NCBI GenBank assembly: GCA_050084985.1
Contig: JBITNC010000001.1
Span: forward strand, 87,048,001 to 87,112,000
DNA length: 64,000 nucleotides
Reading direction: 5' to 3'
Source: Nageia nagi
Taxonomy: Eukaryota; Pinophyta
Positions within the stretch are counted from its first letter, which is position 1; every line of letters begins with the position of its first letter. The translations under genes and the position numbers were made by a program. Positions 48,239 through 61,391 of the stretch are shown here, in pieces. The notes under the pieces were generated by a model. It did not search any database. It saw only the letters and a list, made by a program, of their open reading frames with translations, and had not been told where the DNA came from.

Positions 48239-48440
48239 ATTAGCATTGTAAGAGTTATCTTGAGAAGTAAAGAATTCTAGCATTAGAGTGGACTACTCTA
48301 ACTCTTATGGGAGTAACCACTATAATCACTTGTGTGAATGATTTTATGAGATTGATATCACTATATTTATGCTATTGTGATGATGTTTTAGAGAGCTTTC
48401 ATGATATCTTGGTAATTAGGGATTTAGTCTTGTAGGATTG
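48239..48440 (+). mobile_element. 3' part of a copia LTR (remnant)
   Basis: It resembles the second half of LTR A (gaaccactta, gagctttcatg(a) types). More closely it resembles the LTR end before the primer site at 11431 (tttatgctatt.tgatgatgttttagagag.tttcatg..atcttggtaattagg). It is the probable 3' LTR remnant of copia element 2. The LTR start is missing or replaced by the dispersed repeat. Confidence 0.5.
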
Positions 48441-50450
48441 ATTCCATTAGGGCTACCCAAATAAGATTCTTATTATTCATTTTTTAGTTAGTAAGGGAAC
48501 ACTTACAACCCTTATAAGCCAAAAGGAAATTATTTAGTATTCTAGATAAGGTATTCATTAATGAAGACCAGAATCAACTATAATATGAATAACTTAAAGC
48601 TATAACAAATAAAATGATTAAGGTTATAAAATAAGATAAATGGTTATTTTTTAAAGTGTTAGAATTTGGATATGTGATAATCCTCCTTAGTATGGATTAA
48701 ATATTTCCCCATATCAACATGATGCTAGACATCATGTTTAAACCTCATATTAAAATTACCATGTTGAATTATGGTGGCTCTTTTTTCTCCTCTTCAAGTT
48801 CATTAAATTATGTAATTAGTGATAGGGATATCATCCTTTTAAACAAATATATAAAATACAATTAAATTCAATACCATTCTAGAATGTTATTATTGATTTT
48901 TTTCTTATAGAATGAACTACCAAGGTATCAAAGGTTCTAAAGGTATTTATTTCCTATATCATGAGTGCTTAAGTTCATTTATTCATTTAAAATTCTCAAA
49001 TATACATGCTAATTACATATGGATCTCTCTTGATAGGAAGAAAATATCGTGATATCTTTACATTTCTATATGTTAATTTCCTCCTAGTTACTCATCCCAT
49101 TCTATTATAGATGATGGTGACTCACCCTACCTGGATCTTTATTCTGAGATCTCCATATTTTCCCTCTTAAATAATATCTTGTTGTTTGGGTACTTCAAAT
49201 CATAAACAAGCACATTCTAATATTTCTTACATGATGTTTGTTAATATAGTTTTCAATTATTTGAGATTGATATCAATAATTTAAGCCCCACATGAAAGTC
49301 AAGCAATGCTAGTAAAAATATCACATCTTATGGAAAATACCTACTAATTTAGTGAAGTGCATGATTTGATAATCTTGAATGGGATTGCTCAATTCTGTAA
49401 ATATAATCATTTTAATTATTTTCCATTTCTTGGTGGTTTAGTATGGTTGATTATGCTATAGCAATCTCCCTTTCACCTTTTCCATAATTGATTCTAGTAA
49501 CTCATCCATATTCAATCATGCTTATCTCATACTTACCCTTCCACTCACCACATACCTCCACATTAACACACCCTCTCTTTGTCTTTTTACCTAGCATATA
49601 CACTTTGACCATAATCTTAATCATATTTACATATAAAGCCTAAATAAACATCTCACTAACCTCCAACATATATAATATTCCACCTTGCAAGGGAATATTA
49701 TTTTTAAATCTTGTTAGTCAATTTACATTAAATGCTTCCCTTATAACATCAACACCCCATCCCCTTTCCCTTTCCATGACTATTACCCATGTAACTCAAG
49801 GTTTAATATTGAATGCAAGACCCTCCATAAACTCATCTACATTACTATGCAACATAACCCTTCAACCTTATTATATATAATAAGAGTCAGTATGTTGTTG
49901 CAAAAATGTTGAAGGTAAATTCTAAGAGCTTTTGACATCTCTTTCTTCATGAGTATCACCTTTTCTTTATCATTGACCCACATGTTTTGTTCACTTATGC
50001 CTCTTCCCTCTAAACCATCCCAAATCAACCCTCCATTATTCCCAACCCTTGATCTTAAACTTATCATTTCTTCATTAATAAAATGGTTCTACAAGCTATT
50101 TGCAAACTCTAAATTAGTAAATTTGATAACTTTCAAAACTTAATTGCTAAATTTTCAAACACAATCTTGTAGTTTTGGCTATTAATATTGGTAAAATGTT
50201 CAACTCACTATACCCAAATCGGGCTTCAAGGATGGTTTTAAACTACCCTTAAATATATTTTAAAATGGTTTTACACCTACCATATATGTGGGCATTGTTA
50301 AAAGTTGGCACCCTCTAATAGAAGTTTAAAATGACCTTAAACTTTTACCATCTTTAAATTTTTTATGGTAACTCATAACCACCTTATAGGTGGTATAAAC
50401 CCTAAAGAAAATTAAAAAAAAGGAATGGAATTTGATTAATTCAAAGTGTA
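48441..50450. other. AT-rich stretch with no recognised gene
   Basis: No convincing gene. The minus strand at 49837-50067 has an open stretch of 76 codons (GLIWDGLEGRGIS, KKEMSKALR) that I cannot place. The words ctagttactcatcccattctatta at 49084 recur at 51774, suggesting a shared dispersed sequence. Confidence 0.4.
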
Positions 50451-50629
50451 TCATTTAGTTTTAAAACTCCACAAGTTTATAATGTTATATATTATCAAAC
50501 ACATTCTTAATATTATTTTTTTCATGATGTTTATTCGATGATAAAAATATGAAAGAGAAAATGATAATAGTAAGAATGTGTTTAATAAGATATAACATTA
50601 TCAAACTAAGGAATTTTAAAACTAAATCA
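50451..50629. mobile_element. MITE with 56-bp terminal inverted repeats
   Basis: The left arm (50454-50509) starts tttagttttaaaact and ends aaacacattctta. The right arm (50571-50626) is its inverted copy with few mismatches, giving a hairpin of about 173 bp with a 61-bp AT-rich loop. Flanking 3-bp words are tca on both sides, a possible target duplication. There is no coding capacity. The size and 3-bp duplication fit a Tourist/Harbinger-like MITE, but the superfamily is uncertain. Confidence 0.75.
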
Positions 50630-50934
50630 TCCATCCTGAACTAACCCAATTTCACTCTTATTTATATGAATCCTTCCAGCTCCCTAATTCAAACAATGAT
50701 ATACATGTAACAACAAGGGATATGCTAAGGATGATAGTAAAAGAGATCACACTCACCCAAAATTGGGAAAAAAAAAGATAAACTAAAAGATATTGCTTCT
50801 AAATTTGATTACGAGCACATACAAATATGAACGGAAAAGTAATAGCATCACAAAGCATTAAAAAAATAACAAATCTAAAAATTTCATACTTGAATTTGTG
50901 GTAGAAGATGGAAGAATATGAACATATACCACCT

Positions 50935-51285
50935 TCATCAACACCAATGTAAACAAATCCTTGCATATGCCACCGTGGGAGTTGTTTGATGAGATGCATG
51001 ATGTAATCATAATTTCATATAATGCAATGATTAGAGGATATGTAATTCATGGATAAAAAAATATACCCTTAAATTATTTAATCTAATGACACACTTAGAA
51101 ACCAACCCTAACAACATAACCTTTTGTATATGTTCTACTTGCATGCAACCATGCATGTCTAGTGGATGAGGGTTGCAAATACTCTAATAGCATGAGTGAC
51201 TCTTATTCCACATCTAATGTTTTGCATTCTTTTGAAAGAAATTATGGGCATGTTATATATTATAATGAAAGGAAATATAATTCCA
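50935..51285 (+). pseudogene. PPR gene fragment, plus strand
   Basis: The plus strand reads WELFDEMHDVIIISYNAMIR then GYVIHG (50968-51045). After a stop-rich stretch it gives VLLACNHACLVDEGCKYSNS (51138-51200), the usual PPR unit ending in the AC.HAGLVDEG motif. It is homologous to PPR fragment B (shared gcaatgattagaggatatg and taattcatgg) but in the opposite orientation and outside the CACTA boundary. Stops are frequent. No further repeats could be read on either side. Confidence 0.7.
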
Positions 51286-51539
51286 GATAAAACAATGATT
51301 TTACTAGTGATAAACAAAGGTTGATAAATTTGGACTAAAATAATTTGAGTTTTATGGAGCATTTACAACTTCAAAAAAATTCAATTGTCAATAGTACTAT
51401 ATAAATAAATATGAATGAAACAAATATTTTTTGTTGTTGTATGTTGTATGAAATGTAAATCACTTATAAAATATATCTTAGAAGAGGTAAGAAATTATGT
51501 CTAGTTCAAACCTCTTACCTTGAAGCTGAAGGAATTTAA

Positions 51540-51850
51540 TGTTCAAGTTTGAATTCCCATTTTGATTGCATCTTTCGAACGTGCACATCTCCTCCAATGG
51601 TTACTAGTGATGGACTACTTCTTCACTTACCAATATTTATTTCCTTTTATAGGCATGAAATTGGGATTTAATGATCACAATTTAGTCGGATCTTCCTTGT
51701 ATGCAAAACATGGATGCAAATTCCTTTCTAACAAATTTAATTCATGTTTTCCTAATTCTCTTAATTTCCCCTTGGTTACTCATCCCATTCTATTAAAAAA
51801 GGTGATTTTTCAAGTTCTTAATTTTGTTGATTATTCTAATGCATTTTAAA
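51540..51850 (+). pseudogene. Possible LINE endonuclease fragment
   Basis: An open frame of 95 codons. It contains ASFERAHLLQW near the start, GFNDHNLVG in the middle and a CKFLSNKF piece. This resembles the end of the LINE endonuclease domain, where a (L)DRAL..W motif is followed by a SDH motif and a KF(L)N.W motif. Here SDH would be NDH. No RT follows. The match is weak. Confidence 0.3.
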
Positions 51851-54800
51851 GAGCTCTCTTTCATGATTCCAATACTTCAAACAGAGAATAAAATAAAGCT
51901 ATAGTTGGTAAGTTATGGCTTTTCAAAATTTGAAGTTAAATATAAAAAAATACAAAATATGCATGGAAGGCTCTATTGATGAACTCACCAAAAGCAACTT
52001 AGGTTGATTCATAATTTGAAATTTGAATCATTAATACCTTATAGTATGGTGGACATGTGGTTAAAATTTGAAGGCATTTGGATTAAAAATATAAATGTTA
52101 TAGTGCCAAAAAAATGATAAATTCTCATTCTGCATTCAAGACAGTCAATTTTGATAGCTACTAAGTGCAAATCTACATTGGAGGCCAACTTGATGATGAT
52201 GCTTGAATCTACCAATAAGGATTTAAAATGTGAAATTTGTACCAATTAAGCTACATATATCCAACAACACTTGGATGAAATTTTGTGACTTTCGAAAGTA
52301 TGGTCATGAAGTTGTGGTAATGCCAAAATGGCACTATAAATAGTTTGGATAGTTTTACAAAATCTAAAAAGATAGGAGAATATAACCATATGAGGTCAAA
52401 ACAATGCTACATGAATACAAATGAGGATATTATTATTGTGAGGATGAGAGACCATATTGTAAAGGAGAAAAAATAACAAATATTATCTTATCACCATGTA
52501 ACCATAAACTCCAAATTTGTAATCCCTTAATATTATAAAAGGGAACATGGAGTATGGAAAAAAAGTTAAAGTCCCTTAGTGGGAAAATCCTTCCAAGTGG
52601 AGAGTGTGTAGGTTTTAGAAATGTAGAGAAACTCCATTTGTTGTTAAACTCCAAGGACAATATTATAGCCATGAGAGTGATTTTGGAGTTACATTTATAA
52701 CTTGTACATATTGTAAAAATCCATAAACAACATTATTATCATGAAAAAATAAGTGGATAAAATAATCACCATGGTGCAAATACAACAAAGGAAAAAGAGT
52801 GATTCCAAAGATGTCAAGTCAAGACAAGAGACATGGAATCATGCTCAAGGACTTTCATTGAAAAGAGAGTCATCTTCAACAAAGTGATTCAATGGAGAGC
52901 CTATAGTGATCGAGTGTTTTAGCTTCAAAAGAGTAAAGCAAGATGTAACATTCAAATGATATTTTAAAGTGGACTCTATAATAATGGATCAACTTTTTTT
53001 AGATGTAGACCACATTGATTGAACCAAGGTAAAATTGTGTTAATCTTTTTGTGTGACTGATTTTAATTTCTACAAGCACTAAAAATAATAAAGTGTGAAT
53101 ATCCAAATTAAATCTAGAAGTAGGGTTTACAGATTAGTGAAATGTGATTCATCATATTTATTGAGTCTCCAATACTTCACATTTTGTATCTATAAATAGG
53201 ATTTAGTTTTCCTTTGTAATATATATAGAAGAGATTATTGTAATGTTATGCTACCATTTTCAGCACTCATAATAGAATATATTTTATTTTCTCTACAAAT
53301 ATTTGTTTTCATTCTCTTTGTGTGGTTAAACAATTATGTATGAATCAACATATTTATGCAAGCATATAGAAGCTAGGTTGAGGTTTTTTTTTACCATTGA
53401 GTACATATTATAGCTTCTATGTATTGGTTAGATTTTCATTTTATAGTTTCAGTAGTGAGATATCTTGGTTTGAATTCTTATTTCCTTATTTCAATTCTAA
53501 GATAAGTTTAAACATTTAAGTCTTCGAATAAGCTCTTAAATCTTGTGATTTCCCTTGCTGTAATCATGTCCAAACTAGATTTACCTCTTTGCACATATTT
53601 GAATCTATTTTAAGGATCTTTAGAGCATTTATGGACCTCCATCTTCAAGATAGAATGTGTTTCAAGCTACCTATGAGCATTCCTTTCTTGTTGGATGCTT
53701 TTTAGTGCTTTTTTGTACTATGTAGTGCTTTTTCTATCATGTTGTATTGCACCTTACCATTCCTTACAAATATTTTCCATAACATGTTTTTGCTAACATC
53801 ATCATTGTAGCCATGCAATATTCAATTATTTTTTCACCTTACCACATTGCTCTTGAGCTTTTGCTAACATCATTTATCTTGATGCAAATATCATTTATCT
53901 TATCTCCTAGCACTTAATGCACTTATTAAGATTGGGATCTTATTATCATGAGCATATTTGTTATTCTATATTCTATAATTATATATTTGACTCATCTAAT
54001 CATCTATTGTGTTCTAGATTTTGGTAGTGAACTCCATCACTTTGTATGCCTAGCATTTGTGTTGTCATACATGTAGGCACTATTATTCAAGACTCAACAT
54101 TCATGTTCATGCAGGGGTATGTGCTATCTTTATAGTATCTTATGATATGTGGGGATTTTCATATCAAGATCCCTATATTTGACAAACTCCTATTTGCATA
54201 TAATCTGTATCATCCAAGTAAGGCTAGCAAGTAATTATTCTTCACTTAATCCCAATCTCATTAGTGTATTTATTATCTTATACTCATTTCTTATATTTAT
54301 GGTCTATCATTATTTATTTTAATATAAATATAATATATTATCACATATGAATGTTTAACATAATTACTACTTAGCTCACACTAGGAGTCATTAAAAATAT
54401 TCAACATAAGGGTTCTTCTAGAGAACTAGTGAGGCTTGTGAAAGTTACTTATAGGCTTACAAAAGAAAAATATTTACAAGAAATGGATACATACAATAGG
54501 AAGAGAGAATAGGAAGTTAGAAAAAAAAATATATATAATGAATATTGAGTTTAGGTTATATCAATATTCATAAGTATCAAGACCTTTTCCTTTTAATCCT
54601 AGAAGTACTTTCATAAGTCTCTTGATCTCTCTCTCATGATTATTTTATTAGGGTAACACCTCTCCAACTTACATTCTCATGGGTTACCCTTTTGAAAATA
54701 TCAAATATTTATAATAAAAAGTGTTATTCTATGTTGATCAGTTTAATAATGTGAAAGAATTTAGTTGTTAAGGTTCTTTCCTACATATGAGGATCTAAGG

Positions 54801-55183
54801 TACTAATATAAAAAAATAAATGAGAATGCAATAATACTTAAAATAATTAGAACATTTAGTGAATTTGAACTAATGGGAGAATGATTTATATTATTAATAA
54901 TAGTTTATGCAATCATCTAGAATTTTCATGAATATTATAATTAGTACATGATAACTACCCTACTAGTGTTTCTAATCCTTTCTCGACTCTCACCACTTCT
55001 CAATTTTTCTTTCATTTTTAATATGAATCTTTAACTAGCAAATAACCATAAAATTTTATATTTGGGGTGATAAATTTTCCATGGGTGATGATATTTCTAA
55101 ACTCTCTATTTTTCTTTAGTTGTCCTCAATTATTATATTAAGATGGAATTGTTATATTTTTAACTCATTATTCTTGTTGCTAG
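51851..55183. other. Noncoding stretch with a promoter-like site
   Basis: No gene recognised. From about 52900 to 53340 the sequence has the look of a plant LTR: tctataaataggattt (TATA) at about 53188-53203, then a short leader, and ataatagaatatattttattttc about 80 bp further on. No partner LTR, primer site or polypurine tract could be assigned. Confidence 0.4.
53189..53199 (+). promoter_or_regulatory. TATA box of a possible solo LTR
   Basis: The core ctataaatagg is followed by gaagagattattgtaatg and aatagaatatatttt, a layout common in plant LTRs (TATA, start region, polyadenylation-like site). Confidence 0.4.
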
Positions 55184-57541
55184 TGTTAGTTACACAATGA
55201 CATTAAGAGGGGGGGTGAATAAATGTGTTATATTTTAAATCTCAAATCCTATACTTATAAAACTAAATACATGTAAGATAAAAAATAAAATAAATTAGAT
55301 CAAGGTAAGAACGTAAAGGAAGCATCACACAATACACGATATAATGAGGCTCATCAATATGAATACATCCTTGAATAATATTGCTTAGATCATAGTTCAA
55401 ATCTAGCCCTTGTAAAGCACCAACTTTACAATCATTTATCAGCACCAACCAAAGGCGCACCAACCCCTACTTTACTAGCACCAACTAGAAGGAGCACCAA
55501 ACCTTACTTTACCACCACCAACTAGAAGAAGCACCAAACCCTATATCCAAGAACCCATTCATCCCAATCTTCTACAACTTCAATGGCAAGGAGCACCAAC
55601 TCTTGTTGCTAAACACCCACTCAACAAACTCAAAAATTTGTAGTATAAACTTTGATCTCCATTCCAAACATCCTAAGTGGTCTAGCTTACACTATCTCTT
55701 CATTGAATCCATCCAAAAGAATTTTGAACACTCTTCACACTAACAACCACAACACTAAAGGTCACAACACTCAAATTTTTGCCATATAGACACTAACAAA
55801 CTAAATTCCAATTATTACTACAATGCAACAAATCCCTTGGCATGTTGATCTTTTGATGCAAAACTACTTGTTCCATACTCTTCTCTCATTATTCACTTTC
55901 CTACATATCTTTCAGAACACTCTATATGGATTTGAGAAGTGAACCTCTCATTTTCATCACTCTAACCTTTTTTTCTTTAAACAAAAATCAAAGGAACCAT
56001 TTTCTCCCTAAGCACTCCTCTTATAGTTTTTCTTTACATAAACCATTCATTGTGTAACTCCCATATGATTACTTGCCACATGTAACCTATCAATTATGTA
56101 ACTACTAATTTCATAACTTCTATATGGTAAAGATGCCACTTGTCACCTATCAATTCAAACCTAACTCTGTATTTTCTAACTCCTTTATGAAACAATATTC
56201 TCATATTCCACTTATCATTTGTAACTCCTCATATGTAACTCCTTTATGATACAATATTCTCATATGCCACTTATCATTTGTAACTCCTTTTTGTAACTCC
56301 TCATATTCCAGCTACCAAATATTCTTATGACACTAACATGCCACCTAGCATTATTCTCTTATATCATCAATTGAAGTAAATATATTTTCATAAATACACA
56401 CTTAAATGGAAAATTCAACAACTATAAAATGTGAACTTGAGCATTCAAGAGCAAAACTTTCACAAAAATGAAACTGTCTAAAATTGAAAAAAGTGCTTTG
56501 GTGCCATTTTGTAATGCTAACCGTTTTTATATACAAACTTTGTATAGGTTGAAATTTAAAATTTAAGCTTTTAGTATATCAAAATACCTTTAATAAAAAA
56601 TTTGAGACTCAAATTCTCATTTTTTTTATAATATTCCAATTGTAAAGTGGCATCCAGGGTTGATTTTGCAGTAGTCAAAACTGGAAAATGTGAGAAATTA
56701 TCTTTTTGCAACTCATGCCATTTCTACCTTGAGTGTTTATTTAACTTGAAAGTTTAATAGTATACATATATTAGTACTAAATACCTTAAGTTAAAATATT
56801 TTGGTCTAACTCTTTATTTTCTTATTAATATATCATCTGCAAAGTGGCCTCTAAGATTGATTTTACAACTATCCTAAAATAAGCAAAATCACCTAACTAA
56901 GTACTAACAATGCGAATGATTGGTCCAAACATTGATCCGATACCACAAACACCATACTAACTTGTTTCCACACATGCTTACATATTCCAAACTGATCCAT
57001 CCTGTCCAAACACACACCAAAATGAAATTGATTTATTTCACTAAAATTGCCAAAGGATCCAAAATAGTACCAACTTCCAACCAATGTTGATCCAATGTTG
57101 TAACTTCACTTATAACTAATAAATGAGGCTTTAAATGATATATTGGGCCATCCAACACAATCCATTCACATTCTTAATACAACATTTTCAATAATTACAT
57201 TTTTTTGACAACTTTTATAAATTTTAAATTTTTCACAACTTAGTAGCAATTTTTGAAATTTTGCAAGAATGAGCTTAACCAACTTCATTTGAAAACTAAA
57301 CACATACACACATATAAAACATTTCCAAATAGAATCCAAACAATGTTTTGATAACTTTTGCAAAGTCTTACAACATTTTGACAATTTTGATAACTTTTGC
57401 AAATTTGCACAAAGCAATTGTAACAACTTCAACCAAGCATCAAACACATCCTCAACATCATTGAGCACTCCATTTTTGTGCCAGTTGGTTCCCAATGAGT
57501 GTGTTGGCAACAATGATAGCACTATCATTGCACCTTGCTCA
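55184..57541 (-). mobile_element. Long copia LTR (3' LTR of the minus-strand element)
   Basis: On the plus strand it starts tgttagttacacaatga and ends cattgcaccttgctca. It aligns with 61392-63380 in the same orientation along almost its whole length (shared taagagggg, caccaactagaa, tcaaaggaaccattttctc, gaagtaaat, ccaaaatgaaattgat). It contains short internal repeats of the aactcctttatgatacaatattctcata type at about 56180-56290. It is about 370 bp longer than its partner because of an insertion near 57201-57494 and a smaller one near 56750-56825. LTRs of about 2 kb fit the SIRE/Maximus lineage. Confidence 0.85.
57201..57494. repeat. Insertion of about 290 bp in the left LTR
   Basis: Absent from the partner LTR, where the flanking sequences (aacattttcaa...aattgca and tgagtgtgttg) are almost adjacent. 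It contains repeated ttttgataacttttgcaaa words (57340-57410) and no coding capacity. The exact ends are uncertain because the join point is degenerate. Confidence 0.6.
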
Positions 57542-57560
57542 ATAATCCCCCCCTTTAGAA
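57542..57560 (-). other. Polypurine tract of the long-LTR element
   Basis: Read on the minus strand, ctaaagggggggatta lies directly before the LTR start. This is the expected primer site for second-strand synthesis. Confidence 0.75.
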
Positions 57561-57829
57561 TTGTTGGCAACACACGCATAATTTCTTGTAACTTCTTATC
57601 CCCATTTGATAAGTACAAAGGGATGATGCAAACTTATCTTGATTCCATTTACAACATTATAATTAATAAATTAGTACATTTAGTAAAAATCATAAATAGG
57701 AGTAAAAGAATACATAAGGAAAAAAATGTTCCCCTTGAGAATGTGGCCCTAAAAGCTAGTCAATGCTTGGGAAGTGTGACCACTCCCCATTTCTTGTGAA
57801 GGTACTCAAATAATTCCTTGATAAATGGT

Positions 57830-59340
57830 TTGGTGAATATATATTCTACTTTATATGTTGTTTAAATAAAATCTAACTTGACCTCTCCTTCAACAACATT
57901 CTACTTCAAGAAATGATGCCAAATAGCAATATGGTTTGAGTGAGAATCATAACTAAGTTCTTTGAGATATTGATTGCATTTTATTATCACACACGATCAA
58001 AATTAGCTCACTAATCTAAATACCAATATCCTTCATCATTTTCTTCATGCACAAAACTTATGTACAATAATAAGTTATTGATATATACTTTTCTTTTGTA
58101 GTAGATAAAGATATTGATTCTTTTTTCCTATTATGCCATCTTACAAGATTTTCATCGAGTAAAATGCACCTCCATTGGTACTATTCATATCATCAACACA
58201 CTTAACCCAATATGCATATGAAAAAGTAATAAGTGTGAAATCCTTCCTCTTGGTATACCATAAGTTGGAATCCATTGTACCTTTGAGATACTGAAATATC
58301 TTCTTCATCGTAATCACATGTGTCTTCTTGGAATTAGCCTGAAATTATGCAAACATACATACTTCCTACAATATGTCAACTCTAGTAGTTGTCAAATACA
58401 ATAAGCTCCCAATCATGGACCTATACATAGTTTGATCAATAGGTGGAGATTTGTTATCCTTGCTTAACTTGTAGCCTATCATCATGGGAGTGCTTACAAG
58501 TTTGTAATCCTCCATAGTAAACTTTTTCAACATTTCTTTTACATACTTGATTTATGAAATAAAGATACCATTTTTCAACTAAATTACTTGCAATCCAAGA
58601 AAATATTTAAGTTCACCTATCATGGACATTTCAAATTTTATTTGCATCTTATTTGCAAAATATTTACATAAGTTATCCTTGCATCCCCCAAAAATAATAT
58701 CATCTACATAAACCATAATAATAATTTGATTTTCACTTTCATATTTAATGTAGAGATTACTATCCATCGTACCTTTTTTGAATCCCTATTGGTGAAGATA
58801 AGTATCCAACCTCGAGTACCATGCTTGGGATGCTTGGTTCAAACTATATAGTGCTTTCTTTAACTTGCATACCATGTCAAGATCATTTTCTATCTAAAAA
58901 TTGTTTGTTGTTCAATGTGTATTTCTTACTTAAGTTTTCCATTCAAGAATAGTAACTTCACATCCATTTGATAAACCTTGAAATTATTTTAGACTACTAA
59001 AGCAAGAAATATTCTTATTGCTTCTAGTTAGGCTACAAGAGCAAAAGTCTCTTCAAAATTGATACCATCAACATGTGCATAATCTTTACAAAAAGTCTTG
59101 CCTTATTTCTGATAACTTGGTCATCTTCATTTAAATTATTCCAAAAAACCCACTTAGTACTAGTAATATTTTATTTTTGGATCTTGGCACTAGCTCCCAA
59201 GTCTTATTTTTCTCAATTTGATCTAATTCTTCATTCATAGCCTTTACCCAACCTTCATCTTCACTTGCCTCAATAATATTTTTGGGTTCTATATTAGATA
59301 ATAAAGAAAAATTTCTTACCATTTTTTTCCTTATTTGAAC
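57830..59340 (-). pseudogene. Copia reverse transcriptase and RNase H, SIRE-like
   Basis: The minus strand carries the RT entry region (EASEDEGWVKAMNEELDQIE, 59221-59280; KTWELVPR), QMDVKLLFLNGKL near 58950, the catalytic YVDD at 58699-58710 within MVYVDDIIFGGCKDNLCKYF, and FEMSMIGELKYFLGLQV (58585-58640). RNase H follows with IGSLLYLTTTR (58400) and weaker pieces to about 57860. The YVDDIIFG and MSM.GEL.(Y/F)FLGLQ motifs are typical of the SIRE/Maximus branch. Many stops and shifts; the upstream two thirds are the clearest. It is part of the element bounded by the two long LTRs. Confidence 0.85.
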
Positions 59341-59589
59341 ACCAAATGTGGGATCTCCAATTATATGTTCTTTAGGATGGTCTCTTTGTCAAGTTGTGGA
59401 TCTAATTTTCTTAAATCTTTCTTTGTCTTGCCATGAATCTTTTATCTTTGAATCACTCTTTTATACTTATGAATAATCTTTTGACTTCTTTTTAATTTTC
59501 TCTTCCTCATCTCCTTCAACAATTTCTTCATAAATTAGAAAGTTTTCATCATCACTCTTTGGTAGTTCTCTCTTTTCATCAACCTTTAC

Positions 59590-60900
59590 ATTAACACTTT
59601 AAATAATTCTTTTTATCCTCTTGTTATAACATTTATAAGCCTTAGTTTTTGTTGAGTAACCAAAAAATAGGCCTTCATCTATTCTATCTTCAAACTTACC
59701 AAGATTTTCTTTAGTTATTTTGATGTAACACTTGCTACTAAAAATTTGAAATGTCTTATTGTTTCTCTTTTTTTGAATCACAACTCATATGGTGTCTTGC
59801 TTTCATGTGGACTTAACATGTATCTATTCTAAATCTAAATTGTTATGTACACTACCTCTTTCCAAAATTTATTTGAAATCTTGCTTTCAATCAACATAGT
59901 TCTTGGTGTAATATTAAAGTTTGCAATCTAATAACTTAGGATCATAAGTTTTGTATTTAAAACAATAGCCATTAAAAGAAACATTGAACCTAATTTGTGG
60001 TTTTTTCCATCAGTTTGTAGGTGTCATGAACTACCTTATCTTTGGTGTTATATTTTTATGAACCATCATCATCAATGCTCCTCTAAAATGAATTCTCCTC
60101 CTATGTATGACCTTAAGCATTTAACCCTTTTTCTTATTTGATTCTCAACCTGATTTTTGAAAACCTTAAACATGTCAAAAGCTTATAATTTATGCTTCAT
60201 AACTATTACCCATGTCATCCTAGAATAGTCATCTATGCACAACATAAAATATGTATCCCCATTTATGCTTTGCATTCTTATGGGTCTACACAAATTAGTA
60301 TGTACAAGCTTCGAAGATATGCTACAATAATATTCTTTTACCTTGAATGAAGTTCTAGTTAGCTTACCTTTTTTATATGAGGCAAAAATGTTATTTGATG
60401 GCTTGTTTATATTAGGAATATCTTGTACAATTTTCTTTGAACTTATCTTTACTAGATTATTGAAGCTGATATGCCCAAGTCTCTTATGCCAAATCCAATC
60501 TTCATCCTCCTTTTTAAGAAAACATAATCCATCTAAAGTCTCTTTTGGTGTATACAAATTTCTAGATATCCTTGTACCAACTGCTATCAATTAGCCACTA
60601 TTTTTCCTTCTAATTTCGCATCCTTTCTTCTTAAAAATCACATCATGGTCTCTATCATAAATCTAACTTACACTTAATAAATTATGCTTTAATCCAACCA
60701 TGAATAACTCTTCTTTTGATTTTATTTTTCTATTGTTGATCTTAACTATGCCTCTACTAACTATCTTAGCTCCATCATTATTACCGAATGTAATCAAACC
60801 ACCTACATATTGTTGTAACTTTTCAAACCTCTATTTATCTCCAATCATATAACTTGAGCAATCACTATCAAGTATCCATGGAGCTGATTTGTCCTGTTCT
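59590..60900 (-). pseudogene. Copia protease and integrase, SIRE-like
   Basis: From high to low coordinates: protease with WILDSDCSSYMIGDK (60840-60885; DSG decayed to DSD) and ELFMVGLKHNLLSVS (60650-60710). Then comes GAG-preintegrase with WIWHKRLGHISFNNLVKIS (60443-60500) and the integrase core with LVHTNLCRPIRMQSI then CIDDYSRMTWVIVM (60195-60320). The D-S-R motif of copia integrases is intact here. Last is the integrase end with EDRIDEGLFFGYSTKTKAYK (59625-59690). Stops and frameshifts break the frame, but a 135-codon stretch (60183-60590) is still open. Confidence 0.85.
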
Positions 60901-61099
60901 TTAAAATTTATTTGTACTATCAATGATTCCTTATCATTCTTTGATTGCTCTTTCCCTTCCATTTTTATTTTGCTTTAGGTTTTGGCTCTTTTACTTGTTC
61001 TTCATTTTATGTTTCATGCATAGAGTTTTCTTGTATTTTTCTATTCTACTTTAGATTGAAATCCTCTATCTTGAAGATCATTAGAAGTAAATATGTTTC

Positions 61100-61377
61100 T
61101 ATGAACTCTTTCTATATGTTCAAACTTATGACAGTTGTAGTATTCTACTAAATATTTTATTAATGGTCCAAATGCATTCCTAATTACAAAATTTCTTCTT
61201 CAATCTCTACAGTCATGGATATGAATCTTTCATTGGATACTTCTGATTGTACTTGAGAAGATTCTTCTAGTTGTACCTTGGTTTACTAATGAGCTTTCTT
61301 TGATCCTTTCCTTTTTTCTATTATGTGCTAGTCCAAAATCTTCCCAAGCTAATTAAGCTTTAATATTATAGGATCTA
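61100..61377 (-). pseudogene. Residual gag with zinc knuckle of the long-LTR element
   Basis: Only about 280 bp lie between the primer-binding site and the protease side, far less than a full gag. A degenerate zinc knuckle (YYNCHKFEHIERVHRN) is visible at about 61100-61145. Most of gag has therefore been deleted. The element could not have moved on its own after that loss. Confidence 0.6.
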
Positions 61378-61391
61378 GCTCTGATACCAAT
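61378..61391 (-). other. Primer-binding site (tRNA-Met) of the long-LTR element
   Basis: The plus strand reads gctctgataccaatt; on the minus strand this is attggtatcagagc, the copia primer site. It directly adjoins the LTR at 61392 and proves that the element runs on the minus strand. Confidence 0.9.

Noticed and set aside
50799-51362. Minus-strand open frames of 66 and 67 codons
   Set aside because: The plus strand here reads as a PPR fragment with recognisable motifs; the minus frames are its shadow.
57166-57799. Overlapping open frames of 150 and 112 codons in the left LTR
   Set aside because: They lie in LTR and inserted noncoding sequence on opposite strands. Neither has a domain, and the longer one is absent from the partner LTR.
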